Positions 41,874-52,163 of a stretch of 64,000 nt of DNA are shown piece after piece. Below the pieces are notes generated by a model, which ran no database searches, was not told where the DNA came from, and worked only from the letters and a program-made list of their open reading frames with translations. The translations under genes were made by a program, and so were the position numbers. Origin of the DNA: Streptomyces sp. NBC_01231 (lineage in GTDB: Bacteria; Actinomycetota; Actinomycetes; Streptomycetales; Streptomycetaceae). Numbering within the stretch: the stretch's first letter is position 1; each line of letters begins with the position of its first letter. The DNA lies in contig CP108521.1 of NCBI GenBank assembly GCA_035999765.1, forward strand, positions 1,984,001 through 2,048,000, read 5' to 3'.

Positions 41874-42647
41874 ATGAGGAAGAGTCACCCTGTCCGACGT
41901 GTGGTTCTCGCGACCGCCGCCACCGTCTCCGGCGTCGTGCTGCTGCTGTCGCTGAAGCCGTCCTCCGACCCGGCCTCCGCGGCGGCCGGCGGCGCGGCGA
42001 CCCAGCCGCCGGTGGCGCAGGAGTCGGTCCAGGGCGGCGCCCAGGCCGCCGGGACCGGCACGGTCACCGGAGACGCCGTCCAGACGCAGTACGGAGCCGT
42101 CCAGGTCCGGCTGACCATGGCCAACGGCAAGATCACCAAGGCCGAGGCGGTCCAGGCGCCCAAGGGCGGCACCAGCGACCAGAAGACCGCCCTGTCGGTA
42201 CCCAAGCTCAACCAGGACGCCGTGGCGGCCGGCAGCGCCGACATCGACGCGGTCTCCGGGGCCACGTACACCAGCAACGGCTACAAGCAGTCCCTCCAGT
42301 CGGCGCTGGACAAGGCGAAGGCGGCGGCGTCCCAGGGTTCCTCGCAGGACCAGGGTTCGGGCAGTGCCCAGGCCGCCAAGACCGTCACGGGCAGTGTCGC
42401 GCAGACCCAGTACGGGCCGGTCCAGGTCCGTGTCACGGTCGTCGGCGGGAAGGTCACCAAGGCCGAGGCGGTCCAGGCGCCCAAGGGCGGCACCAGCGAC
42501 CAGAAGACCGCCCTGTCGATACCGAAGCTCAACCAGGACGCCGTGGCGGCCGGCAGCGCCGACATCGACGCGGTCTCCGGGGCCACGTACACCAGCAACG
42601 GCTACAAGCAGTCCCTCCAGTCGGCGCTGGATCAGGCCGGTGGCTGA
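41874..42647 (+). CDS. Exported protein with two FMN-binding domains
   Basis: A 257-residue anchored or secreted protein. An N-terminal hydrophobic segment (RVVLATAATVSGVVLLLSLKP) is followed by two FMN-binding (PF04205-like) domains. Each ends DIDAVSGATYTSNGY, where the Thr of SGAT is the expected attachment site for covalent FMN. Domain 2 repeats domain 1 at 324 bp with almost no changes. A Gln/Ser/Gly linker (QGSSQDQGSGSAQ) joins them. It is probably flavinylated outside the cell by ApbE (next gene) and takes electrons from the FRE reductase. ATG 41874 lies 28 nt after the FRE stop. Confidence 0.87.
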   Translation: MRKSHPVRRVVLATAATVSGVVLLLSLKPSSDPASAAAGGAATQPPVAQESVQGGAQAAGTGTVTGDAVQTQYGAVQVRLTMANGKITKAEAVQAPKGGTSDQKTALSVPKLNQDAVAAGSADIDAVSGATYTSNGYKQSLQSALDKAKAAASQGSSQDQGSGSAQAAKTVTGSVAQTQYGPVQVRVTVVGGKVTKAEAVQAPKGGTSDQKTALSIPKLNQDAVAAGSADIDAVSGATYTSNGYKQSLQSALDQAGG

Positions 42648-43440
42648 CACCGTGGCCGAATCGGCACAAGCTCCCGCCGCGGTACGTCATGCGGAGGAGG
42701 TCATGGGGACGGTCTTTTCCTTTGACGTCCGCGGCGGGGATCCCGACGCCGTCGACGCGGCCCTGCGGGACGCGGTGGCCGGACTGCACCGGGTGAACGA
42801 GGTGTTCAGCACCTACCGCGACGACAGCCAGGTCTCCCGGCTGGCGCGGGGCGAGCTGACCGTCGAGGAGTGCGATCCGCTGGTCGCCGAGGTGCTCGAC
42901 CTGGGCGCCGAGGCGGAGCGGACGAGTGACGGCTGGTTCAGCATGCGCTACGAGGGCCGCCTCGACCCGACCGGCATCGTCAAGGGCTGGGCCGCGGAGC
43001 GCGCGGCGCGGCGGCTGGCGGACGCCGGGGTGAGCGGTGTGAGCGTGAACGGCGGTGGGGACGTCCAGTTGCTGGGCGTTCCCGGTCCGCAGCGGCCGTG
43101 GCGGGTCGGAGTGTCGGACCCGTTGCGGCCGGGCGGCCTGGCGGCTGTCGTGTCCGCCGCGGGCGCCGCCGAACTCGCGGTGGCCACCTCCGGGACGGCC
43201 GAACGCGGCACCCACATCGTCGACCCGAGCACGGGCCGCCCGGCGGTCACCGACCTGGTGGCGGTGACGGTGGTGGCCCCTCGGCTGACCTGGGCGGACT
43301 GCTGGGCGACGGCGGCGTTCGCGATGGGATCGCGGGAGGCGCTGGCGTGGCTGGAGTCCCTCCCGGACGTGGAGGCACTCCTGATCACGGCGGGCGACGA
43401 GGTCCGCTGCACGGGGGGCCTGGCCGCTCGACTCGGGTGA
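42640..43440 (+). CDS. apbE: FAD:protein FMN transferase (ApbE)
   Basis: A 266-residue ApbE-type enzyme that transfers FMN from FAD to a Thr of SGAT motifs in exported proteins. Family phrases are EEVMGTVFSFDVRG, HRVNEVFSTYRDDSQVSRL and LDPTGIVKGWAAERAAR. The Mg/FAD site phrases are SVNGGGDVQLLG and TSGTAERGTHIVDPSTGRPA. No signal peptide is visible, unlike some ApbE proteins, so export or location is unclear. Its GTG overlaps the FMN-binding gene by 8 nt. GTG 42652 is an alternative. Substrate and enzyme are thus co-translated. Confidence 0.88.
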   Translation: MADTVAESAQAPAAVRHAEEVMGTVFSFDVRGGDPDAVDAALRDAVAGLHRVNEVFSTYRDDSQVSRLARGELTVEECDPLVAEVLDLGAEAERTSDGWFSMRYEGRLDPTGIVKGWAAERAARRLADAGVSGVSVNGGGDVQLLGVPGPQRPWRVGVSDPLRPGGLAAVVSAAGAAELAVATSGTAERGTHIVDPSTGRPAVTDLVAVTVVAPRLTWADCWATAAFAMGSREALAWLESLPDVEALLITAGDEVRCTGGLAARLG

Positions 43441-43565
43441 ACGAGTCCGCCTCGGGGGCGCGGGGGCGGTGAGTGAGTCCGCCTCAAGAGCGCAGGGCAC
43501 TGTGCGAGCCCGCCTCGGGGGCGCGGGGCACTGTGCCAGTCCGCCTCAAGGGAGCGGGGCGTGGG
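43438..43565. repeat. Four imperfect 31-33-bp tandem repeats
   Basis: Units run as GAGTCCGCCTC-gggggcgcgggg, with alternating GGG/AAG variants, four times in a row between apbE and argR. They do not code for a protein I can support and may affect termination. Confidence 0.6.
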
Positions 43566-43630
43566 CGGCTCCCACCGCGTGGGAGCGACCGGCCACCGAC
43601 AACCCGCAGCCCCGTACGACAACTCCCCCC

Positions 43631-44170
43631 TCAGTGGCCGTTCTGAGCCAACCGCAGCAAGTGATCGGCCAGAGCCTGCCCACCCGTCGGATCCCGGCTG
43701 ATCAGCAACAGGGTGTCGTCACCGGCGATGGTGCCCAGGATGTCCTGCAGTTCCGCCTGGTCGATCGCCGAGGCCAGGAACTGCGCGGCACCCGGTGGTG
43801 TCCGGAGCACCACCAGATTCGCGGACGCCTCCGCGGAGATCAGCAGCTCCGCCGAGAGCCGCCGCATCCGCTCCTCCTTCGCGGACCCTCCCAGCGGCAC
43901 CCGAGGCTGGCGGAATCCCCCCTCGCTCGGCACCGCGTAGATCAGGTCACCGTCGTTGTTGCGGATCTTCACCGCGTTCAGCTCGTCCAGGTCCCGGGAG
44001 AGCGTCGCCTGGGTGACGCTCAGTCCGTCGTCGGACAGCAGCTTCGCCAACTGGCTCTGGCTGCGCACCGGTTGCCGGTTGAGGATGTCCACGATCCGGC
44101 GGTGGCGGGCGGTGCGGGTCTGCGGTACGGCAGGCCCTGCGGTCTGCTCGTGATCCTGCGCCTGGCTCAT
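43631..44170 (-). CDS. argR: Arginine repressor ArgR
   Basis: A 179-residue hexameric regulator. The N-terminal winged helix has [20 protein letters not shown] and [19 protein letters not shown], with the classic SRDL recognition helix. The C-terminal arginine-binding/hexamer domain has [34 protein letters not shown], in which GDDTL contacts L-arginine. It represses the arg genes when arginine is abundant. It is the last gene of argCJBDR, 19 nt after argD. ARG-box candidates precede argC and argG. Confidence 0.96.
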   Translation of the reverse strand: MSQAQDHEQTAGPAVPQTRTARHRRIVDILNRQPVRSQSQLAKLLSDDGLSVTQATLSRDLDELNAVKIRNNDGDLIYAVPSEGGFRQPRVPLGGSAKEERMRRLSAELLISAEASANLVVLRTPPGAAQFLASAIDQAELQDILGTIAGDDTLLLISRDPTGGQALADHLLRLAQNGH

Positions 44171-44189
44171 CGTCGTCTCATTCTCCGGA

Positions 44190-45389
44190 TCATCCGTCCC
44201 CCTTGGCCACGTCCAGGATGCCGGGCAGCGCCTGGAGGAACGCGTCCACTTCCGCGTCGCCGAGAGTCAGTGGCGGCATCAGCCGTACGACCTCGGGGGC
44301 GGGCGCGTTCACCAGGAACCCGGCGTCCTGAGCCGCCTGCTGCACCTTCGGTGCGAGCGGCTCGGTGAGCACGATACCCAGCAGCAGCCCCGCACCCCGG
44401 ACATGAGCGATCAACGGGTGCCGGGAAGTCCCGCCGGCGCCCTCGATTCCCTCCCTCAGCTTCTCACTCTGCGCCTTGACGTTCTCCAGCAGACCCTCGG
44501 CCGCGATCGTCTCGAGTACGGCGAGTCCGGCCGCGCAGGCGATCGGGTTGCCGCCGAAGGTCGTGCCGTGATGGCCCGGCCGCAGCAGCTCCGCGGCCCG
44601 GCCGAAGGCGACGGTCGCGCCGAGCGGCAGACCGCCGCCCAGGCCCTTCGCCAGCGTGACGACGTCCGGCAGGACACCCTCGTGGGCCTGGTACTCGAAC
44701 CAGTGTCCGGTCCGGCCGATCCCGGTCTGCACCTCGTCCAGCACCAGCAGGCTGCCCGTCGCGGCGGTGATCGCCCGGGCCGCCTTGAGGTAACCGGCCG
44801 GCGGCACCACGACCCCGTTCTCGCCCTGGATCGGCTCGATGATCACGAGCGCGGTCTCCTCGGTGACCGCCGCGGCCAGCGCCTGCGCGTCCCCGTAGGG
44901 AACATGCGTCACGTCACCCGGCAGCGGCAGGAACGGCTCCCGCTTGCCCGGCTGCCCGGTCAGCGCCAGCGCGCCCATGGTCCGGCCGTGGAAGCCGCCC
45001 TCGGTGGCGACCATGTGGGGCCGCCCGGTCAGCCGGCCGATCTTGAACGCGCCCTCGTTGGCCTCGGCCCCCGAGTTGCAGAAGTACACCTTGCCGTCGC
45101 GACCGAAGTGCTGGAGGAGCCGCTCGGCGAGCGCGACGGGCGGCTCGGCGATGAAGAGGTTGGAGACATGGCCGAGGGAGGCGACCTGCTTGCTGACCGC
45201 CTCGACGATCGCCGGGTGGGCATGGCCGAGCGCGTTGACCGCGATACCGCCGACGAGGTCGAGGTACTGCCTGCCGTCGGCGTCCCACAGCTTCGCGCCC
45301 TCGCCCCGGACCAGGGGCAACTGCGGCGTGCCGTAGTTGTTCATGAGCGCGCCCTGCCACCGCTGGGTGAGCTCCTCGTTGCCCGTCAT
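44190..45389 (-). CDS. argD: Acetylornithine aminotransferase
   Basis: A 399-residue class III PLP aminotransferase making N-acetylornithine from N-acetylglutamate semialdehyde. Key phrases are [50 protein letters not shown] and [27 protein letters not shown] and the PLP Lys in [16 protein letters not shown] complete the active site. Its ATG overlaps the argB stop (ATGA). Confidence 0.96.
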   Translation of the reverse strand: MTGNEELTQRWQGALMNNYGTPQLPLVRGEGAKLWDADGRQYLDLVGGIAVNALGHAHPAIVEAVSKQVASLGHVSNLFIAEPPVALAERLLQHFGRDGKVYFCNSGAEANEGAFKIGRLTGRPHMVATEGGFHGRTMGALALTGQPGKREPFLPLPGDVTHVPYGDAQALAAAVTEETALVIIEPIQGENGVVVPPAGYLKAARAITAATGSLLVLDEVQTGIGRTGHWFEYQAHEGVLPDVVTLAKGLGGGLPLGATVAFGRAAELLRPGHHGTTFGGNPIACAAGLAVLETIAAEGLLENVKAQSEKLREGIEGAGGTSRHPLIAHVRGAGLLLGIVLTEPLAPKVQQAAQDAGFLVNAPAPEVVRLMPPLTLGDAEVDAFLQALPGILDVAKGDG

Positions 45390-46306
45390 GCGTCGTCCCC
45401 CTCTTCCTCGTCCGCGTCCGCGTCCGGCACGACCATCGTGCCGATGCCTTCGTCGGTGAAAATCTCCAGCAGGATCGAGTGCTGGACCCGGCCGTCGATG
45501 ACCCGGGCGGTGGTGACGCCGCCTCGTACGGCGTGCAGACAGCCCTCCATCTTCGGCACCATGCCGGAGCTCAACTCCGGCAGCAGCTTCTCCAGTTGGG
45601 AAGCGGTGAGGCGGCTGATCACCTCGTCGCTGTGGGGCCAGTCCTCGTAGAGGCCCTCGACGTCCGTGAGGACCATGAGGGTTTCGGCGCCCAGCGCAGC
45701 AGCGAGTGCCGCAGCCGCCGTATCAGCATTGACGTTGTAGACATGGTGATCGTCCTGGCTCCGGGCGATCGACGAGATGACCGGGATACGGCCGTTCGCC
45801 AGCAGGGCCTCGATCGCGCCCGTGTCGATGTCGGTGATCTCGCCGACCCGCCCGATGTCGACCGACTCGCCGTCGATCCGGGGCTGGTGCTTGGTGGCGG
45901 TGATGGTGTGCGCGTCCTCGCCGGTCAACCCCACGGCGAGCGGGCCGTGTCGGTTGAGCAGCCCGACCAGCTCGCGCTGGACCTGCCCGGCCAGCACCAT
46001 CCGTACGACGTCCATGGCGTCCTCGGTGGTGACCCGCAGTCCGGCCTTGAACTCGCTGACGATGCCGTGCTTGTCGAGGGCAGCGCTGATCTGCGGCCCG
46101 CCGCCGTGCACGACGACGGGCTTGAGGCCGGCCTGGTGCAGGAAGACGACGTCCTGCGCGAACGCGGCCTTCAGGTCCTCGTCGATCATGGCGTTGCCGC
46201 CGAACTTGATGACGACGGTCTTGCCGTTGTGCCGGACCAGCCAGGGCAGCGCCTCGATGAGGATCTGCGCCTTGGGCAGGGCGGTGTGTTTCCGCGTAGT
46301 GCTCAT
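45386..46306 (-). CDS. argB: Acetylglutamate kinase
   Basis: A 306-residue amino-acid kinase that phosphorylates N-acetylglutamate. Family phrases: [48 protein letters not shown] and [10 protein letters not shown]. An acidic C-terminus ([12 protein letters not shown]) extends beyond the usual end. Arginine feedback inhibition is likely because an N-terminal helix ([14 protein letters not shown]) of the inhibitable type is present. It overlaps argJ and argD by 4 nt each. Confidence 0.96.
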   Translation of the reverse strand: MSTTRKHTALPKAQILIEALPWLVRHNGKTVVIKFGGNAMIDEDLKAAFAQDVVFLHQAGLKPVVVHGGGPQISAALDKHGIVSEFKAGLRVTTEDAMDVVRMVLAGQVQRELVGLLNRHGPLAVGLTGEDAHTITATKHQPRIDGESVDIGRVGEITDIDTGAIEALLANGRIPVISSIARSQDDHHVYNVNADTAAAALAAALGAETLMVLTDVEGLYEDWPHSDEVISRLTASQLEKLLPELSSGMVPKMEGCLHAVRGGVTTARVIDGRVQHSILLEIFTDEGIGTMVVPDADADEEEGDDA

Positions 46307-47454
46307 GACGAGTACGCGCTGTTCTCGTGGACGTAGTCGGCGGTGAGGTCGTTGGTCCAGATGGTGGCGGTCTGCGAACCCGCGGCGAGGTCGGCGACGA
46401 TGTGCACCTCGCGGTAGCGCATGTCGACCTTGTCCCGGTCCTCGCCGACGCCTCCGTTCTTGCACACCCAGACGCCGTTGATGGCCACGTTGAGCTGCTC
46501 GGGGTCGAAGGCGGCCTTCGTCGTGCCGATGGCGGAGAGCACGCGGCCCCAGTTCGGGTCCTCGCCGTGGATCGCGCACTTGAGGAGGTTGTTGCGGGCG
46601 ATGGACCGGCCCACCTCGACGGCGTCGTCCTCGCTCGCGGCGCCCACCACCTCGACCTTGATGTCCTTGCTGGCGCCCTCGGCGTCCCGGATCAGCTGCT
46701 GCCCGAGGTCGTCGCAGACGGCCCGCACGGCCTCGGCGAACTCCTCGTACTCCGGGGTGACTTCGGAGGCGCCGGAGGCGAGCAGCAGCACGGTGTCGTT
46801 GGTGGACATGCAGCCGTCGGAGTCGACCCGGTCGAAGGTGACCCTGGTGGCGGCGCGCAGCGCCTCGTCAAGGGTCGGGCTGTCGAGGTCGGCGTCGGTG
46901 GTCAGGACGACGAGCATGGTGGCCAGGCCGGGGGCGAGCATGCCCGCGCCCTTGGCCATGCCGCCCACGGTCCAGCCGTCCCTCGTCACCACGGCCGTCT
47001 TGTGGACGGAGTCGGTGGTCTTGATGGCGATGGCGGCCTTCTCGCCGCCGTGCTCGCTCAGGGCCTCGGCCGCCTGCTCGACTCCGGGCAGCAGCTTGTC
47101 CATCGGGAGCAGGACGCCGATCAGCCCCGTGGAGGCGACCGCGACCTCGACGGCGCCGAGACCGAGCACCTCGGCGGTCTTCTCCGCGGTGACGTGCGTG
47201 TCCTGGAAGCCCTTGGGTCCCGTACAGGCGTTGGCGCCACCGGAGTTGAGGACGACGGCGGAGACCTGGCCGGTCCTGAGGACCTGCTCCGACCACAGCA
47301 CCGGCGCGGCCTTCACGCGGTTGGAGGTGAAGACGCCGGCGGCGGCGCGGCGGGGCCCGGTGTTGACCACGAGGGCCAGGTCCGGGTTGCCGTTCTCCTT
47401 GATCCCGGCGGCGATACCCGCCGCCTGGAATCCCTTTGCTGCCGTGACGCTCAC
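46303..47454 (-). CDS. argJ: Bifunctional ornithine acetyltransferase / N-acetylglutamate synthase
   Basis: A 383-residue ArgJ precursor, self-cleaved into two chains before the nucleophile Thr in [18 protein letters not shown] (LATML motif). It recycles the acetyl group from acetylornithine to glutamate. Other phrases are [37 protein letters not shown] and [19 protein letters not shown] 47454 follows GAGGAG. A 145-nt gap separates it from argC, while argB is overlapped. Confidence 0.96.
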   Translation of the reverse strand: MSVTAAKGFQAAGIAAGIKENGNPDLALVVNTGPRRAAAGVFTSNRVKAAPVLWSEQVLRTGQVSAVVLNSGGANACTGPKGFQDTHVTAEKTAEVLGLGAVEVAVASTGLIGVLLPMDKLLPGVEQAAEALSEHGGEKAAIAIKTTDSVHKTAVVTRDGWTVGGMAKGAGMLAPGLATMLVVLTTDADLDSPTLDEALRAATRVTFDRVDSDGCMSTNDTVLLLASGASEVTPEYEEFAEAVRAVCDDLGQQLIRDAEGASKDIKVEVVGAASEDDAVEVGRSIARNNLLKCAIHGEDPNWGRVLSAIGTTKAAFDPEQLNVAINGVWVCKNGGVGEDRDKVDMRYREVHIVADLAAGSQTATIWTNDLTADYVHENSAYSS

Positions 47455-47479
47455 TGCATCTCCTCGTTCGCTCCGCCGC

Positions 47480-47520
47480 GGATGGGGGTCCCCTCGCTCG
47501 GGCGAAGCCGAGAGTGGGGG
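47480..47520. repeat. Palindromic GGGGGTCCCC...GTGGGGGAG intergenic element
   Basis: A G-rich pair of arms (GGGGGTCCCC and GTGGGGG) surrounds the dyad CTCGG-gcgaag-CCGAG. Elements of this look recur between Streptomyces genes; a related one occurs at 57260-57298. It sits in the argC-argJ gap and could form an RNA hairpin. Confidence 0.45.
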
Positions 47521-47599
47521 AGGCTGATGGCACTGCCGCCCGTGCGGCGCGGCGGTGCGGCTGTCGTCGTCCGCGGCCCGGCGGCCGCGCGTGCGTTGC

Positions 47600-48683
<1,084 letters not shown>

Positions 48684-48692
48684 ATCCGTTCC

Positions 48693-50063
48693 TCAGGGGG
48701 CGGGCAGCGCCCGCGGGTGCACGGGAAACAGATGCCGCACGCCTCCCGCGCACACCTCGAGAGCGAGTTCGCAGAACATGGCGTTGGCCCAGCCGAACCA
48801 GTCCCGGGTGAACCGGCCGGGGTCGTCGACATGGAAGCTCTCGTGCATCAGGCCGGTGCCGGCGGTCGTGGTCGCCAGCGTCCGAAGGGCCTGTGTCGCG
48901 GCGTCCTCGTCGCCGGTCAGGCCGGCGGCGGCGATCGCCAGCGGCCAGACGTGACCGTCCGGCGTGTGCGCACTGCCGACACCGGACGCGTGGCCGCCGA
49001 CGAAGAAGGAAGGGTTCGCCGCGGAGAGCACGAAGCGCCGGGTGGCCTGGTAGAGCGGGTCCTTCGGTGCGCACCAGCCGCTCAGCGGGAGGCTGAGCAG
49101 GCTGGGGAGGTTGGCGTCGTCGCCGAGCAGCACCGATCCGAGGCCGTCCACCTCGTAGGCCAGGACGGATGCTCCGTCGACCTCGACCACCGCGTGGGCG
49201 AGGATCCCGGCGTCGATCTCGTCGGACAGCCTCAGTGACGCGTGGGCGAGTTCCGCGTCGTCGAGGACCGACGTGGCCAGTTCGGCCAGCCCGTGCAGGC
49301 TGGCCGACGCCAGCGCGTTGGCCGGGACCAGATACCCGTGTTCGCAGCGATCGTCGCTCGGCCGGAAGCCCGACCATGTCATGCCGGTCCGCCCGACCAC
49401 GGCTCCGCGGCCGCCGTCGGGAAGGCTGTCACCGGCGAAGGGGCCGGAGGGCCGGATGAACCGGTAGGGCGACTGCACATGGGACTGCTCCGCCCGCCAC
49501 ATCCGTACGATCGTCCAGGCGGCGCGGCGAAAAGCCTCGTCGAGGTGGTCCTCGCGACCGGTCGCCCGCCAGAGCGCGTACGCCAACTGCAGTGGCGCGC
49601 ACAGGGAGTCCAGCTCGTACTTGCGCTCCCACACCCAGTCCCCCGGCGTGGGCAGATCACCGGGCTCGCCGTGCGCGCCCGCGGGGCCGTCGTTGAAGGC
49701 GTTGGCATACGGGTCCAGCAGGACGCAGCGGATCTGGCGGCGCGATACGCCGGCCAGAGCGTCGCCCACCTCCGGATCCGTGGCCACGGCGAGGTAGGGG
49801 CGGACCTGGGCCGTGCTGTCACGCAGCCACATCGCCGGGATGTCTCCGGTCTTGACGAAGACTTCCGGTACTTCCGGCACTTCCGGCACTTCCGATGAGC
49901 CGGTGCCCCAACTCATCGATGTGGTCCATGTGTTGGTCAGGCAGCTCTCGACGATCTCCGCTGCCGGGCTGTCCCGCAGGCCGGTGGCCAGCCGTCGTCC
50001 GAGCGCCGTCAGTGACTCCGGAACCGCCCACGGCGTTCCGGATGATCCGGGAAACGTTACCAT
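48693..50063 (-). CDS. GH125 exo-alpha-1,6-mannosidase
   Basis: A 456-residue glycoside hydrolase of family 125 (metal-independent exo-alpha-1,6-mannosidase, formerly DUF1237). Hallmarks: VFVKTGDIPAMWLRDSTAQVRPYL, LLDPYANAFNDG, WVWERKYELDSLC, GMTWSGFRPSDDRC, YLVPANALASA and HESFHVDDPGRFTRDWFGWANAMF. No signal peptide, so it acts inside the cell on imported mannosides. An in-frame 9-bp repeat (SEVPEVPEVPEV) lies near residue 60. ATG 50063 carries an operator at its start. It is divergent from the ABC importer. Confidence 0.92.
   Translation of the reverse strand: MVTFPGSSGTPWAVPESLTALGRRLATGLRDSPAAEIVESCLTNTWTTSMSWGTGSSEVPEVPEVPEVFVKTGDIPAMWLRDSTAQVRPYLAVATDPEVGDALAGVSRRQIRCVLLDPYANAFNDGPAGAHGEPGDLPTPGDWVWERKYELDSLCAPLQLAYALWRATGREDHLDEAFRRAAWTIVRMWRAEQSHVQSPYRFIRPSGPFAGDSLPDGGRGAVVGRTGMTWSGFRPSDDRCEHGYLVPANALASASLHGLAELATSVLDDAELAHASLRLSDEIDAGILAHAVVEVDGASVLAYEVDGLGSVLLGDDANLPSLLSLPLSGWCAPKDPLYQATRRFVLSAANPSFFVGGHASGVGSAHTPDGHVWPLAIAAAGLTGDEDAATQALRTLATTTAGTGLMHESFHVDDPGRFTRDWFGWANAMFCELALEVCAGGVRHLFPVHPRALPAP
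50050..50061. promoter_or_regulatory. Mannan-locus operator 1 (GGAAACGTTACC)
   Basis: Lies over the first codons of the GH125 gene. The AAACGTT core is the LacI-family half-site shared with the other four sites in this locus. Confidence 0.65.
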
Positions 50064-50115
50064 CGCGCCTCTTGACTCCCTGTGGGGCGTGCACCACCGT
50101 GTGGTCACCAGAAAT

Positions 50116-50127
50116 GGAAACGTTACC
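50116..50127. promoter_or_regulatory. Mannan-locus operator 2 (GGAAACGTTACC)
   Basis: Identical 12-mer to operator 1, 66 nt away in the divergent region between GH125 and the permease gene. A looping or dual control of both promoters is possible. Confidence 0.7.
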
Positions 50128-50222
50128 TTGAAGGAGTCGGAAGCCACCAGAGGGCCGGGGCCACCCCCCGGACCTGGGTCCGCGCCAACTCCTCGTAGGG
50201 GAAGAGGAGAAGGTGAGCGCGT

Positions 50223-51209
50223 GTGACAGCAACTCCGGACCAGCAGCTGCACCGACCCCCGCACCCACCGCCGCATCCGCCACCGCGCCGCCCACGGCGC
50301 GGCCGAGGGAAGCTCACCTCGGACACCCGGGCCGCGTACATGTTCATGACCCCGGCTCTCGTCGGCTTCACGGTCTTCGTCGTCTACCCGCTGATCCGAT
50401 CGGCCTACTTCTCGCTGACGCAGTACAACGGCCTCACCACACCGACCTTCGTCGGCCTCGACAACTTCCGCCGGATGTTCACCACCGACCCGTCGTTCTG
50501 GCCCTCGGTGCGTGCCACCTTGCTGCTGGTCGTCCTGTACGTGCCGTTGTCGCTGGTCATCGGGCTGCTGCTGGCGGTGTTCTGCAACCGGCGCATACGG
50601 GGTGTGCGCATGGTGCGCACCCTCATCTACCTTCCGGTGGTACTGCCCGTGGTCGCCACGATCACGCTGTGGAAGTTCGTGTTCAACCCGCAGGTCGGCC
50701 TGGCCAACCAGGTGCTGTCCTGGCTGCACCTCCCGACCAGCGAGTGGCTGTCCGGTTCCAGCTCGGCGATTCCGTCGATCGTGATCGTCATGCTGTGGAG
50801 CGTCGGCTCCACGATGATCATCTTTCTCGCCGCGCTCCAGGCCGTACCCACCGAGCTCTATGACGCGGCCCGCATCGACGGCGCCGGCCCCCGGACGGTG
50901 TTCTTCCGGATCACCCTCCCGCTGATCAGCCCGATCATGGTGCTTCAGGTCGTGCTGCAACTGGTGACCGCCCTGCAGACCTTCAACCAGCCGAAGATCC
51001 TTTCGCCGGACGGGCAGGGCGGACCGGGATTCAGCACCAGGGTCCTGATGCTGTCGATCTACAACCACGGCTTCCCCACGCTCGGCCGGGTCGCCGAGTT
51101 CGGCTACGCCTCCGCTCAGGTCTGGGTGCTCTTCCTCGTCATCGTCGTCGTGATCGCCGCCACCGCCCGCTTCTCGTCGATTTGGACCTACAGTGACCAC
51201 GCATCCTGA
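50223..51209 (+). CDS. CUT1 sugar ABC permease 1 (MalF-like)
   Basis: A 328-residue membrane permease with six predicted helices after a basic, His/Pro-rich N-terminus (RPPHPPPHPPPRRPRRGR). The EAA loop is LYDAARIDGAGPRTVFFRITLPLI, and it has the family phrase FMTPALVGFTVFVVYPLIRSAYFSLTQYN. It forms the first half of the mannoside-import channel. GTG 50223 is weakly supported by GAGGAGAAGG 14 nt upstream. Its 3' end overlaps the next permease by 17 nt. Confidence 0.9.
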   Translation: MTATPDQQLHRPPHPPPHPPPRRPRRGRGKLTSDTRAAYMFMTPALVGFTVFVVYPLIRSAYFSLTQYNGLTTPTFVGLDNFRRMFTTDPSFWPSVRATLLLVVLYVPLSLVIGLLLAVFCNRRIRGVRMVRTLIYLPVVLPVVATITLWKFVFNPQVGLANQVLSWLHLPTSEWLSGSSSAIPSIVIVMLWSVGSTMIIFLAALQAVPTELYDAARIDGAGPRTVFFRITLPLISPIMVLQVVLQLVTALQTFNQPKILSPDGQGGPGFSTRVLMLSIYNHGFPTLGRVAEFGYASAQVWVLFLVIVVVIAATARFSSIWTYSDHAS

Positions 51210-52119
51210 CGTCGCGACGGCTGCGGAACCGGTGCCGTCCCCGCAGCCGGCACCCGCCACCAGCGTCCCCAGGCCGCCCCGCAGGACCGTGCGGACCGCC
51301 TCCTGGTACGCCGTCGCGCTGCTGATCTCCTCGGTGATGGTGCTGCCCATCCTGTGGATGCTCACCATCGCCCTGAAGGGTCACTCGGCGGTCTTCCAGG
51401 TCCCGCCCCGACTGCTGCCGGACGAGTTCCACTTCGAGAACTTCATCGACGGACCGAAGGCGATCCACTTCCCCCGCCTGCTGCTGAACTCCCTCGTCAT
51501 CACCAGTCTGTCGGTGATGGGCGGCGTCATGACCTCGATGATGGCCGGATACGCCCTGTCCCGGCTCCGCTTCCCGGGCCGGAAGGTCTGGTTCTACGTC
51601 TTCGTCGGCAGCATGATGCTGCCCCCGGTGGTCGGCATCATCCCGCTGTTCCAGCTCTTCAAGGACATCGGCTGGTACGACACCTGGCTGCCGTTGATCG
51701 TGCCGGCCTGGCTGGGCGGCAATCCGCTGTTCATCTTCCTCGCCCGCCAGTACTTCCTGTCGGTGCCCTACTCCATCGACGAGGCCGCCAAGGTGGACGG
51801 CGCCGGACACGTCCGGATCTTCTTCAGCGTCATGCTCCCGATCACCCGGCCGGCCTGGATCACCATGGCCATCCTGGCCTTCCAGTTCTCGTGGAACGAC
51901 TACCTCAACCCGCTCATCTACCTGTACTCGTCCGAGAAGTGGCCGCTGAGCGTCGGCATGGCCTCCTTCGTCTCCGGGTTCGCCGGCCAGACACCCGACT
52001 GGAACTTCTACATGGCCGCGAACCTGCTCTACATGCTCCCCCCACTGGCCGTGTTCTTCGTGGCCCAGCGCTACTTCATCCAAGGCCTGAGCGCATTGGG
52101 CACCGTCAACCAGCGCTGA
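51193..52119 (+). CDS. CUT1 sugar ABC permease 2 (MalG-like)
   Basis: A 308-residue permease with six helices. The phrases NSLVITSLSVMGGVMTSMMAGYALSRLRFPG and the EAA loop YSIDEAAKVDGAGHVRIFFSVMLPI are typical of MalG-type partners. GTG 51193 lies inside the end of the upstream gene. No ATPase gene is present in the locus; in Streptomyces a shared ATPase (MsiK) is known to energise such importers, which is the likely supply here. Confidence 0.9.
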   Translation: MTTHPDVATAAEPVPSPQPAPATSVPRPPRRTVRTASWYAVALLISSVMVLPILWMLTIALKGHSAVFQVPPRLLPDEFHFENFIDGPKAIHFPRLLLNSLVITSLSVMGGVMTSMMAGYALSRLRFPGRKVWFYVFVGSMMLPPVVGIIPLFQLFKDIGWYDTWLPLIVPAWLGGNPLFIFLARQYFLSVPYSIDEAAKVDGAGHVRIFFSVMLPITRPAWITMAILAFQFSWNDYLNPLIYLYSSEKWPLSVGMASFVSGFAGQTPDWNFYMAANLLYMLPPLAVFFVAQRYFIQGLSALGTVNQR

Positions 52120-52163
52120 CCGCACCGCGGCCGGCTGACCCGATCACGTACCAGGAGTCCACG

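Noticed and set aside
50064..51368. Extension of the GH125 frame to 891 residues on the minus strand
   Set aside because: The extension is antisense to permease genes. GH125 similarity begins at ATG 50063, which also carries the operator.
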